Below are positions 12,401-25,992 of a stretch of 64,000 bases of DNA, in pieces. Below the pieces are notes generated by a model. The model searched no databases, was not told where the DNA came from, and was given only the letters and a program-made list of their open reading frames with translations. Both the position numbers and the translations under genes were made by a program. This DNA is from Dillenia suffruticosa. Its lineage: Eukaryota; Streptophyta; Magnoliopsida; Dilleniales; Dilleniaceae. The DNA is taken from NCBI GenBank assembly GCA_033439265.1, contig JAVTVX010000027.1, forward strand, positions 5,099,001-5,163,000, read 5' to 3'. How positions within the stretch are numbered: position 1 is the stretch's first letter; each line of letters begins with the position of its first letter.

Positions 12401-15400
12401 GAAATCAATCATTTTAGTGATCAGTGCTTACTTTACCGGGCTAGCACCTTGCCTAGTGCGTAGCACCTCAGGAAACAGGCATTTAGGGGTCATAGCACCT
12501 TAAGAGCACCTAGCACCTTTGAAACCACCGTTCCCTTTAATCCTTAGTTGTTCCCCTTCAAAGCAAACAAATGGATTGTGCGTCCTGTCTGTTTCTCCTC
12601 CCAACACATTCAGACAACAGAAGGGTACACTCCATCCCCTCCTGTCCCTTCCCAATTAATCCCTTTCTCTCCCCACTTCTGGGGACATCCAAACAAAGTG
12701 TTAACTAGTCTAGGAGGAGAGGTATTTGTGTGTTTTGGGGCAGGTAGATGTCCTTTGATAGCATAATTGATTTTTTAGCTCAGCTCAATACCCTTGTTTT
12801 CTCAAACCCTTGACATATATTTTCTAGCTTCTGCTCATTGTACTTGAGTTATGTTTCTGCCCATGGTATTTTTTTTTTCTTTTGTTAATGAATAAAAAGC
12901 TGTATTGAGGGCTTCAAGGGGAAGCTACCCAAAGGAAATTACAAGGCTAGAAACATGTTTCTGCCCATGGTATTCTCTTATAGATGTGCCACAATTGTAT
13001 TTGCGGAAGTGGTTTTTATTTAGGTTGGATGGGGTCTTGGGCATGAGATATTTTTGTTCTTGTTAAGGACGTTTGAGAGGGACAAAATGATTATGTGTAA
13101 ATGTGGGGGGTTAGATAGGGAGAGGACTTCTTCCCATTTGAAGAGAAGCATGAGGTACAACCTACTGAAACAATCAGTAGAAAACACCTAAGTTAAATGC
13201 TTTTTGTGAAGAAGCTGTGTGCTGGGGTGTGTTCTTCATTTCGGCAAGGTGATTGCTGTGGGCCAAGGGTTGCAAAAGGCTTGTTAAAATCTTTTTTTGA
13301 TTGCTTGTGCAGAAGGAAGCTTGTTTCTGTCCATTTGAAGCTTACTTAAGGGTTTGAGGGTGAGTTGTTGCAAGATATGCTAATGATTCAGATCTTGTGT
13401 GGCTCAATAACTTGTTCTAAGTGTTAAGCTGGTCTCTTGGAGGCCAGATGGTAATTGTGAACTGTTTGCCACGGTTAGACATTTAATACCTAGATTGCAG
13501 TTGCTTACAATGCCATGCACAAGTATGATAATGTGGTACATATTTCCCCAGTACGTAGTGCATGAAGGGTAGGCATAGTTAGATGCTTAAATTGCCTATT
13601 TTTGTGGGTTTTTGCTTCCACTCAAGTACTGCTACTATTTTTATGTGCAGTTTTTGAGTGATGTAGAAAACATTGTCTAACCAATATTCAAATGAGCAAA
13701 GAAAAAAGTAGTATTCAACAATATCATAATTGCTGTTTGAGTAAAAAGAAATTTATTTATGGGGTTTGTATTTCATCGATTACTTTAAACCTATATTAAA
13801 TTCGATTGGCCATTTAACTAATCTAGATTGCTGTAGTACCATGTTATGGATCGCAAGATTCAGATTGGAAATCGGTAGGGGGTATAATGATCTTGGCAAC
13901 TATAGGATGCAATTTTCAAGGACATGCTTATGATTGTAACCTTCAACAACTTCACTTGTATCCAGTCTGGTCGGCCTCTAAGAAGCCAAATGGCTCATAG
14001 TATTGTGTGGAGCCATGGTTGGAGAGTTACCAATATACATCAGAAGTAAAATGATCTCAGCAACTATTGGCCTAAGAGTTATGGATCTGATGGTAACTTG
14101 ATCCCTGGGAGCGTTGGTAGCTTTACATGGTTCATTTATTTTATAACTAATCTTTCTCAATATTATCAATAATGTGGATTATGGCCCTGAATGGATACAT
14201 CTTCACCCAGCTATAAATGGTAAATGATTTTTTGGTGATACCTCTGGCAGTTCTTGGTCTGTTTGGATCAAAATTAATGGTGGGACCTATTGTAGTAAGT
14301 GAATGTTCATTACTTCTTAGAATCATCGTTCATGTTTGTTAAGGTGGATATTACAAAGTTTTGATTGCACCCTAGATTTTGTGGAGTTTGTAGAACCTAA
14401 TAATGGGTAGTACAATAATTAAATAAAGGTTCTATGAGCATAAAATGAAGGCATTAATAAGAACTTTAGATGTAAGAGTAAGTTGAATAAATATTATGTT
14501 TATTGACATGTATGTCCATGTTCTGTCACGTGATGCCTTAATATTCTTAAGGCACTGTTTTCTTGACAAATGAACTACTGATGACATAAGGCTTAAGTCC
14601 TTATTCTTGGGGTACTTGAACCATGGCCAAAGCCCACTTTTGGCCTCAAAACTTTGAGAAATGGTCTGAAGGTACCTACATGATTCAAAAAGTTGCACCT
14701 TTTCTTTCTTGGTTAGTTTGACTTTTAGTCAAAACCATGCTAATGGCTATGTGTCAATTCCACGTCATCTAATGGCATTTCAACATCCTTAGATGAGTAT
14801 ATTGGGTCATGTTTGTAGAGAAGCTATTTTACCAACTCAAGATTCTCCTGCTTGACATCCAATCAGTATCTTTATCCTATCGGTGATGTTGAATGACTCA
14901 TTTCTGCAGTAGAGGTTTCAATTTTAATATATTTAAATTGTGGCTCTTTTTCATCTTGCTAAGGCCTAGGCATTTGTTTGTATGAAGAATGAGTTTTTAA
15001 TCATTGGCTCATGGTTACTTAATTCTTCATACAGGGTTCTCCAACAAGAGAATGCAAGTTCCCATAATCTAATTGTGGCTTAGTCATCAAAATTGCGGTG
15101 CTGAAGTGATATTGTTGTTGCGAGTGAACTCCAACCCTGTATCTTTCCAAGTTAAAGTTGCTTTATGAAGAATTATGAAATGTGAGAAAGATTAATCCAG
15201 TGTTGGAGATTGCAGGCTTGTGGTTGAGAAGGTATGGTTTGTTACCATCATATACCGTCAATTTAGTTCCTTATAGGACCAGAATAAAGTGCAAAACATA
15301 ACTTTTCTGATTCCCTAGTGTTGTTGAGTTTCCTTATTTACTGTTGTCAGTGGATTTTTTATTGTAGAGGAGATATTCACCATTTGTAAAATGAGTTTGA

Positions 15401-17561
15401 TAAAAAATGATATAAGAAAATCATGAATGTAAAGGTCCTGTATATCTGGAGCACATTGTGAGCACAAGGTATGGATTATGAGGTAAATTTTACTGTCGTC
15501 ACTCTTGTGGGCATGAGGTATTTTGGATCCACAATATCTGATTTACATGGCTTTGCAAGACAATTGCAGAAACCAGGATAGCTGGTACTATCAAAGAGTA
15601 GTGTAGTACAACTTCTTGTTATATATTTAGAACATTCTGGAAACTGTTGTGACCTGTATGTAGATCAACTGAACGGCTCTTGTTCAAGTTTTGATGTAGC
15701 TATTTATCAACATAATTAAGGATATTATACTTAGCCTGTGATTTTCAAATGAAGACCTGAGGCCAGAAATTTATTTAAGCTTGTTGCTATGACAGTGCAG
15801 ATTTCCATTGTGCTTTCGTTCAGATACCACTTAGGAAAACGGTATATTTGGATAAGAAAATTGCTTATAGCCCCTGTTTGTTCTGCACAAAAGTGTTACC
15901 TAGGTATCTTCTCTATTGAGCTGATGTTAGAGAAGAAGATATAGGAACAAACAGAAAGAAAATACAACTGAAGCAGAACTCACAATATCGCTGGAAACAT
16001 GATCTATTGGCCACAAATTGAAAGTTTTCAGTGATAAATTGGCTGATTTGTGATCTATGAGTAGGAGGCTTTCTAGTTCTCTCAGCCAGGGACGAGTATT
16101 TTTTTTTTCTTCTTGGGGTGGGGGGGTCCCATCATGCTTTTAGGTTCTTTCAATTTTGTCCATGGAAACCCCCTCTCAAAAAAGAGGGGAAAAAAGCGAA
16201 GGAAAAGATAGTTAGGTGTGGATATCTTCCCACCTTCGTATTTCTCCTCCCAAACTCTGCCAATTGCAAAATTTTATGCGCTTAAAAGCAATTGGAATTC
16301 TTTCTTCTTCGAGTGGTCTGCCTGTATCACTATGAACTAGCAAATGATTGATTTTGCTTGCCTCCATTTCCCCCAGTTCACCAGACAATTCCTCTTTGCC
16401 CAAGAGGCTTCCAAGCAAAATAGGCCATTCTGTGGAATATGATGCTGGCAACTCAACAGATGAATATTTACAACTATGCTCTTGGGACAGCTTCCTTTTC
16501 GTCCACTTGCCTTTACCCTAGAAATTACACCCTTGACAATGTCTCCATCTTTTTGAAAGTTTGAATCAAAACTCTCTCCTGGATACACTTTCACCATTAG
16601 ATTTTGCTATTTGCTCATCTTAATTATTGCTTAAAGTTATTTTAATTGTCTTCTATGGAAGTGTAATATTGTCAACTGTATTTCCTGATTAAAGCTGATT
16701 TGTCTACTTTAGAATATTTACCGAGAATCAGTAATACTTATGCATTTCCAAGATCATATTGTATGTGTTTCTTCATCTGAGCAATCATGGTCTATTAGAT
16801 ATTTTTTAAATTTGTCCAAGGATGACTATTGTTTTGGTTTTAATCTTTATATTGCTTAAGCAATCTAAGCTAATTTTCCTTGCTGTGACCAATTTTGTGC
16901 CAAAATTTGACAATGTATATTTCAACTAATTTTGTTTAAGAATTACTTTAACGAGATTGTTTTGCAGGCAGTGTGTGTGAGACAACTATGCAAGCTTGAT
17001 AGATTAAGATGTAGCATTTTTCAGATTAGGGTCATAAGTGATATTGGTAATATATAAGATAAAGGACTTACAGTTCTCCAATGGCTAAGGTTTTTCACAC
17101 CAGTGGTTCTTTCACACATATCTATTATCAGAGTAGGTCATTCTACAAGTTGGATAGCAAACTTTTGTACTTAGTTGGCTTACTTGCATTAGCTGGATTT
17201 GTTTTATTGTTGTATCTTTAATTAGTTAGAAGCATAATCATGATTAATTTTTCAATTCTGCTTTTTTTTCTTTTATTATGAAACTGAAACTGTGTGCCAT
17301 CCGTAATGAGAGTTCTCTCTTGAAATCTTTGGTAATGGAGCGTGTGTGTGTATTTGTGTTTTGCAATGGTAGTCAATTCTCCTTTGAAATCAAACATAGC
17401 ATGTCACTTCTCTGTAAGTTTAGGTTGGCAGTTAAAATTTTTAAACCACAAGGACATATATCTGGAGTATGTACATGAATATCTTCAGAAGAAATATAAT
17501 TTTAGTTCTTTTCCTTATTTTGACGTCATTTTATAATTCTTTTGTTTTTCCTCTGACATAG
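9480..17561. other. Long non-coding stretch, probably leader intron(s) of the PUB4-like gene
   Basis: About 8 kb without a recognisable gene. T-rich plus-strand composition fits intron sequence. It contains an ~1.1-kb repeat element (11445-12530) and T/G tracts at 11324-11348 and 16099-16127. A CT-rich run lies at ~11930-11958. A minus-strand open frame at 16597-16337 (MVKVYPGESFDS...) has no recognised family. Confidence 0.5.
11445..12530. mobile_element. Non-autonomous inverted-repeat element with AGGTGCT-rich ends
   Basis: The left end reads GTTGTCAAAGGCACT and then several GCTTAGGTGCT-like repeats. The right end, read from 12530 on the opposite strand, reads GGTTTCAAAGGTGCTAGGTG with further AGGTGCT repeats. 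The TCAAAGG(C/T)-type inverted ends and the tandem AGGTGCT/AGCACCT motifs mark a degenerate inverted-repeat transposon of about 1.1 kb with no transposase. It lies inside the presumed PUB4 leader intron. The superfamily is unclear. Confidence 0.55.
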
Positions 17562-17566
17562 GTGGG

Positions 17567-20500
17567 ATGGAGATATCATTGTTGAAGGTGCTTCTCAGCA
17601 ACATTTCTTCCTTTTTGCATCCATCCTCTTATAACAGCATAAATTCGGAACCATTCCAGAGATATTATCAAAAGACAGAAGAGATATTTAAGTTGTTAAA
17701 ACCAATACTTGAGGCAATTGTTGATTCTGAAATAGCTGCAAATGAGCAGCTCAACAAGGAATTTGAAGAACTGGGCCAGTCTATTGATGAATTAAAGGAG
17801 ATTTTTGAGAATTGCCATCCACTGATGAGTAAAATATACTTTGTAAGTTCTGCATCAAATTGTTTACATGGTTTGCATATATTAGGGAAGCATTGTCTTA
17901 CCATTCAGCTCAAGCAAGTCAGAAGTCATGAGCTGGTGACATTAGGCTCAATTCTTTAGTAGTTACTTGGTTTATGGATCTGGATTCATAAAGGCTTACT
18001 TATGCCCCTGTTTCTCCTGCTTGTTATGTTAATTTGTTCCTGTTTAACTGGACAGACAGCATGCTTGGAGTTTGCCTTGATATTCTGTAGTGGAAATGTC
18101 AGATGATATGCTAGCTTTGATCCCTGTTTTTTCTCTTCAGTGATTGTTGGTCCTTCTTTCGGAGTATAGTAAAGGGGACTTCTCATTTACTAATAGTCCT
18201 GTTGTTATTAGTCTCTTTATGACCTTTTTCTGTTGATCAGTTTGGAATATGGTAATCATCTGTGGAGTTTCGAAAAAGGTCCTCACAGTGAGGAATTTCT
18301 TCTGCCTAATAATACTTTATTGCTTCCAAACAGTGTTTACAAACTTTACGTATTTTGGGCTATTTTTTCTCTAAATGCTGTCATGTTGAGACTATCCTTA
18401 TTTGTTCAATTGTATTGTTTCCTTAAAATGATAGCAATCAAGGAAGAGGAGATTAGAGACCAGATTTACCTGGTTAAAATTGTTAGCAGTTCTTGATTAT
18501 AGATTTAAGAATGTTATATTTTGTGAGCTTCAATATAGTTTATGTAGTAATCTAGTTCTACTCAATGGTTGTGCGATGAATATCTGAAGGAAGAAGGTGG
18601 ACATTTAATTGAAACAAATCTGTAGAGGGTAGAGTCATTTATTAACCTTGTACTTTATGCTTCACTCAAAAGTGTATTCTAATGTAAGTGCATCTTTGTG
18701 TTTTGCTTTTCCTATTTCTGAACTGGCTTCGGTTTTGAATCTGACTAGGTAATGCAAATTGATTCATTGATAACAAAGGTTCGAACTTCTGGTCTAGAAA
18801 TTCTTCTGTTGCTGAACTCTTCACGTGAACAGCTTCCCGATGAGTTCAGTTCGACATCTCTTGAGGTACTGAATCAAGAAAGCTTGTTCTGATTTTACCT
18901 TCTCTGGTACAAAAAATAGAGCACAACTTTCTAGTTCTTCCTACTACCAGAAAGTTGTACTTTCTTGTTCGATTGAAGAGCCTTCCTAGTAGAAGTAGTT
19001 TTCGTTTACCATAGGCTGGCCATTTTAGCGGGTTTCCTTAGGTGGAGAGTATTTATTCTCTTTCTGATATCTGACACGGTCTGTTTGCGTGCAGCTCTGC
19101 ATTCAGAAACTCAAACATATGGGACTTGAACAAACTTCAACTCTTATTAAAGAAGCTATAGAGAATCCAGTGAATGGCACTGACTCCAGGTCAGAGGGCA
19201 TGATAAAAATTGCGGACTGTGTGGGGTTAAGATCTAACCAGGAACTTCTAATTGAGGCAGTGGCCCTTGAGAAGCTGAAGGAGAATGCTGAACAAGCTGA
19301 AAAAAATGAAGAAGTCGAGTATATTGATCGGATAATTTTACTTGTCACTAACATGCATGACCACCTCATTATGTTGAAACAGTCCAAGAACTGTTACCCT
19401 GTTACAATTCCTGCTGATTTTTGCTGCCCTCTCTCTCTTGAGTTGATGACAGATCCAGTTATTGTGGCATCTGGACAGACTTATGAGCGTGCTTTCATCA
19501 GGAAATGGCTTGACATGGGGCTTAATGTTTGCCCAAAGACTAGGCAAACTTTGGCACACACAAATTTAATACCTAACTATACAGTAAAGGCACTAATAGC
19601 AAACTGGTGTGAGCTGAACAATGTGAAGCTGCCTGATCCCATAAAGACTGTAGCTCTGAATCAGCCATCTCCTCTTCTTGCCCATGAGTCTGCTGCTCTG
19701 AGGGATTCGCCTATGCTTTCCAATGCCAGGGGCAGTCAGCCAATGTCACCTGAATCAACCCTTTCTATGAGCTTATCTGGAAAGAAGTTGCTCTCCGCTT
19801 CTCGATTCCATCAAGAAGGAAATTCTTCAGCACATCTTCGTTCATCCTCGGACAGTACATTGTCAGGTGTTGCTGGAAATGGCCATGGGTTGGACATTGG
19901 AAAATTATCATTAAGTTCTGATGACAGGTCATTAACAAATATGGACAAAAGTTCAGAATCAGGTGGCCGACCTTCTATGTCTCCATCAAGAAGAGGATTT
20001 CCTGTTGCTACTGGGGTGGACGAGCAATCATCTCACTGCCATAATCGAACTGCCTCAGCTTCCAGTGCAACTAGTGCAGATTTTTCGCAAGGAGCACCTG
20101 GAGATGAGAATGAGGTCACCCCTGCTTCTAATAATCATACTGCCTACAACAGCGATGCATCTGGGGAGATATCAGAACCACAGGCAACTCCAGCCTCAAC
20201 CACCTTGCAGAGAGAACCCGAGTTTCCAGTGCGACTGGTAGGATCCCGCGGTCAACAAATATGGCGGAGGCCATCAGATAGGCTGGGGGTTGCCAGGATT
20301 GTTTCTTCAACAGCTATGGAAACTAGACCTGATCTTTCTGGTGTTGAGGCTGAAGTCCGTCGGCTGATGGAGGAGCTTAAGAGCACTTTGGTTGATACTC
20401 AGAGAGATGCAACACATGGACTACGCTTACTTGCAAAGAACAATATGGATAATCGGATTGTAATTGCAAACTGTGGGGCAATTAGTTTGTTAGTTAATCT

Positions 20501-21293
20501 ACTGCGCTCAACGGATGAAAGAATTCAGGAAAATACTGTGACAGCACTTCTCAACTTGTCAATTAATGACAACAACAAAATTGCAATTGCTAATGCCGAG
20601 GCAATTGAACCTCTTATTCATGTCCTTCAAACTGGGAGCCCTGAGGCCAAGGAGAACTCAGCCGCTACTCTCTTCAGTCTTTCTGTGATTGAGGATAACA
20701 AAGTAAGGATTGGGAGGTCTGGTGCGATCAATCCTTTGGTTGAGTTATTGGGGAGCGGAACACCAAGAGGAAAGAAGGATGCTGCCACAGCTTTGTTTAA
20801 TTTATCTATACTTCATGAAAACAAGGTTCGTATTGTACAGGCTGGAGCTGTTAAGTACCTGGTGGAGTTGATGGATCCAGCTGCTGGAATGGTTGATAAG
20901 GCAGTTGCCGTTTTGGCAAATCTTGCTACCATTCACGAGGGCAGGGTTGCAATTGGTAATGAGGGCGGGATCCCTGTTCTGGTTGAGGTTGTTGAGTTGG
21001 GTTCTGCAAGAGGGAAGGAAAATGCAGCAGCTGCCCTGCTACAACTTTGCACAAACAGTAGTAGATTCTGCGCTATGGTGCTTCAGGAAGGAGCCGTCCC
21101 ACCTTTAGTGGCACTATCACAATCAGGCACCCCTAGAGCTAAAGAAAAGGTACATTACTGACGATAACATCCATTTTATCTTGCTGCCTAGTATTTTATT
21201 GATTGCTCTAAAACTAGTTTTGGTTACTTGTAGGCTCAAGCACTCTTAACTTACTTTAGAAGCCAACGACATGGTAGTGCTGGGAGGGGCTGA
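17567..21293 (+). CDS. PUB4-like: U-box/ARM-repeat E3 ubiquitin ligase, PUB4 type
   Basis: Four coding exons: 17567-17842, 18749-18865, 19095-21149 and 21234-21293. All are joined by phase-0 GT-AG introns and give about 835 residues, close to the length of Arabidopsis PUB4. The start MEISLLKVLLSNISSFL follows a splice acceptor and five leader bases. In order there is a UND-type helical N-terminus (1-200), a U-box at ~236-306 (IPADFCCPLSLELMTDPVIV; TYERAFIRKW), then a Ser-rich linker with SMSPSRRGF. Tandem ARM repeats run from ~545 to ~815 (NGAI-like units such as GAINPLVELLGSGTPRGKKD, HENKVRIVQAGAVKYLVELM). The last exon adds a short basic tail, QALLTYFRSQRHGSAGRG. The U-box recruits an E2 enzyme and the ARM repeats bind substrates or receptor kinases. 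For PUB4, roles in meristem, tapetum and immune signalling are known. No lesion was seen. Its leader may contain very long intron(s). Confidence 0.95.
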
Positions 21294-22422
21294 TTTTCCA
21301 GGCGTGACTATTATATGATACCCATTATTGTTAGCTTATAATTGTTATTTAAGTATAGCATGTACATTCAACCTTGCAAATAATGCTTGTGAAGGTGCTT
21401 CAGCTTTAATTTTTTACTTGATCTGTATACAACCAAATATGACCCATGGAGGGTTTGATTGCTGTTTGATTAAAGTGTTTGCTCTCAATGTGTGAAGAAA
21501 TATTGTGCCTGTTGACTCGGTTTTGCTGTAGCCTCTATAATGCTGCTTGGGACAGACCTCAGGCCAAAGTTTAGTCTATCCCTAGTTTCTTTGTTGTTTT
21601 TTTTTCGTCCTCCTCTCTTTGGCTACATTTTGACTCAATTTTTTTTGAATGTATTACTCAGTGTCTTATGAGATTGTCAAAAAAAAAAAAAAAAAGATCT
21701 CCATTTTGCTCTGAAATACGGTGTTCTCCTTTTTTATTGGAACCTTTTTTGGAAGTGACTTGATGATAGATGCTGCAGCGTTTTTGTGAACGATAGGAAC
21801 TCCCATGTTTTTCACCTTTTTTGTTAGATTGAAATGTGAAAATATGTTGCAGGAGATGGCATTTTGATATATTGTTGTGGACTGATCGGTTGTTCTGCTA
21901 TTAATATGATTTTTAGGTTTTCCTTAGAGCCAATCCTTTCTGGTTGTCCCATACAGCATCTGACAAACTCCAACACAATGACAAACAAAAAACCTCAGAA
22001 ACCGGGGAAAAAAAAAAAGCTACTAGAGAATGAAACAGGAAACCAAGAAGCCATTAAGTAAAATTTCATGACTAGGAATTGGTGGAATAATGATTGCCAT
22101 GGCAAGGATGTTCGAAGAAAGTCGAGAATTGGAGAAACAAGTAACAAAGCTGCAAGAACAAGCTTCATGTTTGCCTATCTTAGAAGGCAAATGATATCAG
22201 CTTAGGAGTCTTAAGAAGGAACAAACGTAGAAACCACAAGGCAAGAGGGGATAATCAATTTCAAAGGATTTCACACGCATTTAACATATGGTAGCATGCA
22301 AGCTGTTTGAAAAATGAGAGGTCTGTTCGGGGAAGTTGAAAGCTGAGGGAATTAAAGTTGAGGGGTTTTTTTTTTTTTTGCCCCCTAGTATCCGGTCCAA
22401 TGCTTCAACTAATTTAGTTCGA
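21294..22422. other. 3' flank of the PUB4-like gene, no gene seen
   Basis: Contains the presumed 3' UTR, a poly(A) run at ~21679-21695, and AT-rich spacer. A short open stretch at 22090-22194 reads like a coiled coil (MFEESRELEKQVTKLQEQAS) and may be a retrotransposon relic. It is too short to call. Confidence 0.5.
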
Positions 22423-24025
22423 ACATATGTGGGAGACATGTACGAAATTAACCCAAAAAAAAATTTAAAATAACTAAAAGAGGAAAAAATTTTCAGATCT
22501 AACTCACATTTGTCATGGGTTGGATCCGCGGTAGACTATGACACAGGTTGAACCCGCGTCATAGCCACGTAGCGGCCAACCAAGCTGTGCCGCGTCTCAG
22601 AGACGCGACAAGCACTGCCGTGCCTTGAAGCCTTGAACATGCAGTGCCACGTGCCGTGCGCTCAAGGCGCGAGACCACATGCCACGGGCCTTGTCATAGG
22701 TTGGGTCCGTTGGGCTCAAGAGTCTTTCGAAATCCGATTTTGCTTTTATCCGAGAATATACTTACATGATGTTCAAAATGTATTTTTCAATTCCATGTTG
22801 AATGTAATTTTGTTTTTTTTTTCATACAACAAAGTCGGATGAGAATGAATTGTTGAGAATTTATTGTCCAACACAGATAGAGATGGTAAGATAGGACCCA
22901 CTGCATCGTGGGTTCGGCCCGTTGGGTCCGCAGGTTTGATTCGTAGCATGCTTAGAAGCCGGATATTGGAATAGTCGAAGACAGATATGGATGATACGTA
23001 GGGATTCACTAAATCACGGGTTGGGTCTGTTGGATTCGAATGTCTTTAGAATTCCGATTTTGCTTTTGCCTAACACAAATATCGATGGTATGGTGGCCCT
23101 TTCGAGTCATGTGTTTTGAGTCATTGGCTCGCGGGGCTCGGCCCACGCGAGCCTTGCCACGGGTTGAAGACGCGACAAAGCTTCAGGCGTCTTCAACCTG
23201 TGACGTCCGTTGTTGTGTCTTGAAAACGCGATACAGTCTGTTGCAACAAGGTCCGTGTGGGCCCAGCGCGCGGGCCAACGGCCCGAAACACGACTCAGAG
23301 GGCCCACCGTATCATCGATTTATGTGTTAAGTAAAAGCAAAATTAGACTTCGAAAAACGTTCTGGCCCAACGAATCTAACCCGTGACTTAGTGGACCCCC
23401 TACATATCATCCATATCTGTGTTTGGCTATTCCAACATTCAGCTTCTAAGTATACTATGAATCGAACATGCGGGTTTAACGGGCCGAACCCGCGACACAG
23501 TGGGCCCCAACCCTACCATCCCTATCTGTGCTGGACAATACATTCTCAACAATTCATTTTTATCTGACCTTACTGTATGAAAAAAACAAAATTATATCCG
23601 ATATGGAATTGAAGATACATCATATAAGTGCATTCTCGGGTAAAAGCAAAATCGAATTTCGAAAGACCCTCGGGTCCAACGGATCCAACCCGCGACAAGG
23701 CCCGCAGCATGTGGTCTTGCATCTAGAGCGCGTGGCACGTGGTGCCGCGTGTTCAAGACGTGACAGTGCTTGTCATGTCTTTTAGACGCAGCATAGTGTG
23801 CCACGTCTTCGAGATGCGGCATACTCTGCCGCGTCTTGAAGACGCGGCACAGCCTGATTGGCAGCCACGTAGCTATGACGTGGGTTCAACCTGTATCATA
23901 ATCTGTCGCGAATCTAACTCATGACAAATGTGGGTCAGATCCAGAAATTTTTTCCTTGGGTCATTTAAATTATTTTTTATTATTTTTTTTTTGTACAATT
24001 TCGTACATGTCTCCATACGTGGGAT
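22423..24025. mobile_element. Foldback (long inverted-repeat) element FB1, ~1.6 kb
   Basis: The right half, read as reverse complement, follows the left half almost end to end: GAGACATGTACGAAATT at both tips, then CACATTTGTCATG, CAGGTTGAACCC, a GACGCGGCAC-type block, GGGCCTTGTC and TCTTTCGAAAT. Further in come AATGAATTGTTGAGAAT, CACAGATA(G/T)(A/G)GATGGTA and ATATGGATGATA. The centre is near 23.2 kb, with almost no unpaired loop. The arms differ by substitutions and small gaps, so the element is old. No transposase is present. Open frames in it are by-products of the GC-rich repeats. Its transcript would fold into a very long hairpin suited to small-RNA production. The ends resemble those of the element at 43605-44492. 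Confidence 0.85.
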
Positions 24026-24580
24026 CCTATTTAGGGAACGAATCTTCTATGGTTATATTTTTCATCCCGAAACTTGATTAAATGATTTAGTATCCTATCT
24101 CACTCACCAGACCGATTTTCCATTAGTTTTAGGGTTGTTCTCTAGCTAAATGAAGTTGCTAGAACCTTACAATTTTAATGCACGTTGTAATTTTTCGTAA
24201 TCTCATCCAAATTTTCTTTCTCGTACTACTACTTGGCTTAGTTCTGTACCCTTAAGCTACATGCCATTTCATTCTTTTATAAACAACAGGCTGTTGTGGC
24301 ATTTCTCCATGTGCATTAAGATATTCCATGTTTTCCTTTCTCCTAATTTGACTTAATTCAAAATTTTGTTTTGTCATCGCAAGTAGTTATTGGTCTTAAT
24401 AAAAAGGTATCATTGCCTGGTCATCCTGAGTGCGGTAAAGTTTCAAAATGTTGAACTTTTTAGAGTAGTTGGCCATGTAATGTAACAGAGTTTAGTAAAT
24501 TAGAAGTCCATGGTTCATATTTTGATAAGTTCCTTTTGGTTTGAAATCACTATTAACCACTTTTAACAGAGTTTTATTCA
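24026..24580. other. Spacer without a gene
   Basis: AT-rich; no coding, RNA-gene or transposon signature recognised. Confidence 0.5.
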
Positions 24581-24581
24581 C

Positions 24582-24782
<201 letters not shown>

Positions 24783-24789
24783 ATCATAA

Positions 24790-25325
24790 AAAACTAGCGC
24801 TTAGAATTTAAAAAAGAAAAAAAAAATAAAAGAAGGTTTATGATTAAATCAAAAAAGGATAAAAAGTTCTATAAAATTATTCTTAAAATAAACTTGAATC
24901 GAACTTTTTGGGTATTCGAATGCTTTGCTAATAGAATACTCATGCTTGATATGACATGCTTCTTTCTTTTAACGCCTTTCAAAAGCAAAATCCCAATGTA
25001 CATTGCTGGAAGCAAGTATATATGGGCTTGGATTCATAATGGTCCTACTTACTGAATAGGCTATATAATCTACACTTGTGTCTCCATTCTTATCAAATTT
25101 CATGTTCATCCTTTATCAAAAGAAGAACAAAACGGAAGTCCAAACCATTACTCACTATAACATGTTTAAAGTCATAGTTGGTCTTGCTTTAATGCAGGCT
25201 CTCCTGAAACATTTTCTCTTTTTATATAGGTTCTGCATTTTTCCAGGGTAGTGAGCATAACACCAACAACTTAATCACCTTGCACTTTGTTTTTGGCCAA
25301 CTTGCCATTATGTTCTTTTTAGTAG

Positions 25326-25362
<37 letters not shown>

Positions 25363-25985
25363 CATGCCCGCCTGAGTTTATGTTTGAAATGAAATCAAGT
25401 GATTTTTCTTTTTGATCAAGCTCAACATTAAGCCTTTCTCAACAGCAGCGTTCTGAATCTTGTGATCTCCATGTAGGAAAAAAAAAATTATACGTTGATT
25501 TTAGTTTATACTACATGTACACTTCCTTTAGAGTGCACGATGAGGTAAAGTCTTGTGATTGATTTCATGTTGATCTCTTTCTATGGTGTTGTGTCCCACT
25601 TAGATTTCTTCCCCGTGCTTGATAGATTTTATTTTTGTTTGTACTAGACTAGTTATTGAGATAAACATTCCAGTTGACTTTGCCTTTGAACTCCATAAAT
25701 CTGGTACTAATCCAAGCAATCATAGATCTCTCTTTCACACACAAACTTTGGCACAAGCAAATGAATGTGAAAAGAATCCCAACTTGTATTAAAAATAAAT
25801 GAGAATTACAATTTACTATAAATGATTTAGTACATGACTTTGATTGCAATGGCCACCTCACGAACATTTTGCCTAGTTTATTCATATTTCCTAACAATAA
25901 AAATAAATAATCATCTTATAACTAGTGCAAACTTAATTTCTAGTGGCGAAAGGAAAGAGAGAGGTAGCCAAATGAAAGTTGATAA
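24790..25985. other. Spacer; includes (CT)n and the 3' flank of the GASA relic
   Basis: A (CT)n run lies at ~25328-25360. The part near 25740-25850 (CAAGCAAATGAATG..., TAGTACA.GACTTTG) matches the 3' flank of the second GASA copy near 46920-47030. This shows that the duplicated unit extends beyond the coding part. Confidence 0.6.
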
Positions 25986-25992
25986 TCAAAAT

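Noticed and set aside
16337..16597. Minus-strand ORF starting MVKVYPGESFDS
   Set aside because: 86 codons without a recognisable domain, inside a presumed intron; not enough to call a gene.
22090..22194. Small coiled-coil-like ORF
   Set aside because: Only ~34 codons, no family, no splice or promoter context; may be a retroelement scrap.
21864..24025. Several 60-95-codon frames in FB1
   Set aside because: They occur in mirrored pairs on both strands of the hairpin and show no protein family.
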